64,000 nucleotides of DNA from Bacillota bacterium (GTDB lineage: Bacteria > Bacillota > Clostridia > Lachnospirales > Lachnospiraceae): assembly GCA_023393095.1 (NCBI GenBank), contig JAEWMT010000101.1, positions 1-64,000 of the forward strand, given 5' to 3'. The stretch's first letter is position 1; each line of letters opens with the position of its first letter. The translations under genes were made by a program, and so were the position numbers. Shown here piece after piece: positions 62,621 through 64,000 of the stretch. The notes under the pieces are model-generated. The model was not told the origin of the DNA and searched no databases. It worked only from the letters and a program-made list of their open reading frames with translations.

Positions 62621-62905
62621 TGCTTGATAAAATCAGCAAGTCACGCTTCATTAGAAACCATTAGTTCTGATATTTTTATTCTAGCGCCTATGTCAAGTTG
62701 GTCAATTCACTTATGGATTTAGAATATGGTTTAGGGATGAAAAAGAGCATGTTTGACGAGCAACGCGAGGAGTTTGCGCTTTTTCATCCCTGTCCTTACC
62801 ATATGAGAAAGCCATTAGTGAATTCCAACTTTACATCGAAGCCAGAATGAAAATATCAGAGCTGATGGTTTCTTCATTACCCCAGAAGCTGATTTTATCA
62901 AGCAT
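62621..62905. repeat. Giant palindrome, copy 2 (285 bp)
   Basis: ATGCTTGATAAAATCAGC at the left pairs with GCTGATTTTATCAAGCAT at the right, and long matching blocks continue inwards, for example AGGGATGAAAAA / TTTTTCATCCCT. The centre has GTTTGACGAGC and GAGGAGTTTGCGC, the reverse complement of the centre of 36626..36921. Confidence 0.8.
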
Positions 62906-62932
62906 TATCAATCACTTTCCATATCTCCATTC

Positions 62933-64000
62933 TCACACCTTGAAGCAGCTTCCCCCAACAAATTCCTTTAAGATAGAATTCGGTGGAATAATCTCACTTG
63001 GAGTTCCTATAAAATAGTCAAGGAATTTCAACAATCGCTTTGCTTCCACGTACTCATCACAATTTCGGTCTATTCCAAAAAGAATCGGTTCCGCATACTG
63101 TTTCAAAACAGCAAGCTCATAAATCAGCGCTGAATTAAACATAACATCAGCATCTTCCTGGAAGGGGAAGATATTCTCATCCTCTCCCCTACGTACCGAA
63201 GGCCACATGGATATTGTTTTCTGCGCCGATGCTCCTCTGGTTCTGGCATCTCTCACCATTCTGCGAATCAGTCGTCCGTCGGTCGTCGGTATTCGATTGT
63301 GCTCATCAATATTTAATTGGGTCAGCGCACTAATATAGATTTTAAATTTACTTTCTCTTGGTAAGGAATACGATAAAGCATCATTCAGTCCATGGATACC
63401 CTCAATAACTAGGATATCTTCCGGTCCTAAGGTTAGAAAATTACCCTTATACTCTCTTTTTCCTGATACAAAATTATAAAATGGTATGTCTACTGTTTTA
63501 CCATCCAGTAAATCAGTCATATCCTTATTAAATTGTTCCACATCAATTGCTTGTAGTACTTCAAAATTAAAATTACCCTGTTCGTCCCTCGGGGTTTTCT
63601 CCCTGTCAATAAAATAATTATCCACTGCAATAGGATGGGGCTTCAATCCATGTGCCTTCAGTTGAATACTAAGGCGGTAGGAAAAGGTGGTCTTACCCGA
63701 GGAAGACGGTCCCGCTATCATGATAAATTTCATTTTAGGAGAATTCTTGATGGAATTAGCAATTTCACTAATCTTCTTCTCCTGAAGAGCTTCTTGAACC
63801 AAGATTAGGTCATTCATTTTACCCTGAGCTATAATATCATTCAGAGCGGCTACGTTGGGTATATCAAGCATTTTAGCCCACTGATTCGATTCCCTCAAGG
63901 TTTCAAAGAGCTTCACCTGTGGAACAAAGGGTGCTACGACGGTAGGGTTTTTCTTGTTCGGTAAGAGTAGAAGGAAGCCTTTCTCATATGCCATTAAATC
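62933..64000 (-). CDS. Nucleoside kinase (uridine-kinase family), C-terminal part
   Basis: A partial protein; the frame runs off the window at 64000. About 355 residues are visible, with P-loop GPSSSGKTTF, a substrate segment AVDNYFIDREKTPRDEQG and the lid-like IPTTDGRLIRRMVRDARTRG. The full-length members, about 550 residues, have an N-terminal threonyl-tRNA synthetase-like TGS region before this kinase. The visible MAYEKG is an internal methionine. Related to uridine kinase; exact substrate not assigned. It ends close to the giant palindrome at 62621..62905. Confidence 0.85.
   Translation of the reverse strand, partial: DLMAYEKGFLLLLPNKKNPTVVAPFVPQVKLFETLRESNQWAKMLDIPNVAALNDIIAQGKMNDLILVQEALQEKKISEIANSIKNSPKMKFIMIAGPSSSGKTTFSYRLSIQLKAHGLKPHPIAVDNYFIDREKTPRDEQGNFNFEVLQAIDVEQFNKDMTDLLDGKTVDIPFYNFVSGKREYKGNFLTLGPEDILVIEGIHGLNDALSYSLPRESKFKIYISALTQLNIDEHNRIPTTDGRLIRRMVRDARTRGASAQKTISMWPSVRRGEDENIFPFQEDADVMFNSALIYELAVLKQYAEPILFGIDRNCDEYVEAKRLLKFLDYFIGTPSEIIPPNSILKEFVGGSCFKV

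Noticed and set aside
1..64000. CRISPR array, tRNA genes or prophage
   Set aside because: No regularly spaced direct repeats, no cloverleaf-like tRNA with a TTC arm and CCA-compatible acceptor stem, and no phage structural genes were found.

Overview
The window is AT-rich, low-GC Gram-positive DNA from an anaerobic spore former. The best fit is a plant-fibre-degrading member of the Lachnospiraceae (Lachnoclostridium / C. phytofermentans type); this is inferred from gene content, not from a database search. Support comes from the sporulation loci spoIIAA-spoIIAB-sigF and spoVAC-spoVAD-spoVAE, SpoIID-like and SleB-like proteins, a pyruvate formate-lyase behind a ZTP riboswitch, a secreted GH5 cellulase with CBM17 and CBM28 modules, DUF4250 and DUF6514 proteins, and strong GGAGG ribosome sites. 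No tRNA, CRISPR array or prophage was seen.

Layout. 0.4-9.3 kb: VOC protein, a small orphan parA/parB pair, a lipoprotein, an ABC-2 exporter operon led by an XRE regulator, a tautomerase and a CgeB-like glycosyltransferase. 9.4-14.4 kb: ABC-2 exporter plus OmpR-type two-component system. 14.5-15.8 kb: a degenerate type I toxin with a small antisense RNA, a 110-bp remnant of the glycosyltransferase 3' end, and a gene split by one in-frame stop. 16-23 kb: housekeeping genes (rarA, DUF4250, VanZ-like, YigZ-like, DUF6514, class A PBP). 23.4-27.8 kb: spoVA and sigF operons. 28-34 kb: TPR zinc-ribbon protein, a 46-residue protein, YihY/BrkB membrane protein and a SpoID-family (SpoIID) protein. 34.3-36.6 kb: dapA-dapB under a lysine riboswitch. 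37-46.5 kb: GH5 cellulase, double-OB SSB-like protein, typA, an orphan Panacea antitoxin-like regulator, AI-2E transporter. 46.9-49.9 kb: zinc-type ABC uptake operon with a consensus promoter and a 7-1-7 operator. 50-54 kb: ECF S component with a structured leader, ZTP riboswitch, pflB, IS66 remnant. 54-60 kb: a large Ig-like surface protein, thrC, SleB-like hydrolase. 60-64 kb: AP2-domain protein, RNase P RNA and the C-terminal part of a nucleoside kinase cut by the window edge.

The most unusual layer is the set of small palindromic repeats between genes. One family (about 125 bp; positions 1, 25915 and 41131, plus a diverged tandem copy at 25787) always starts right after the T-tract of an intrinsic terminator of an otherwise unrelated gene. 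A second pair of roughly 290-bp giant palindromes (36626 and 62621) shares only a central core and has unrelated arms. A third family (40729, 47798, 62399) looks like a MITE with TA target duplications and supplies the stop codon of the zinc ABC ATPase gene. A fourth hairpin family (31209, 35098, 60400, 61363) includes copies on both sides of the AP2-domain gene.
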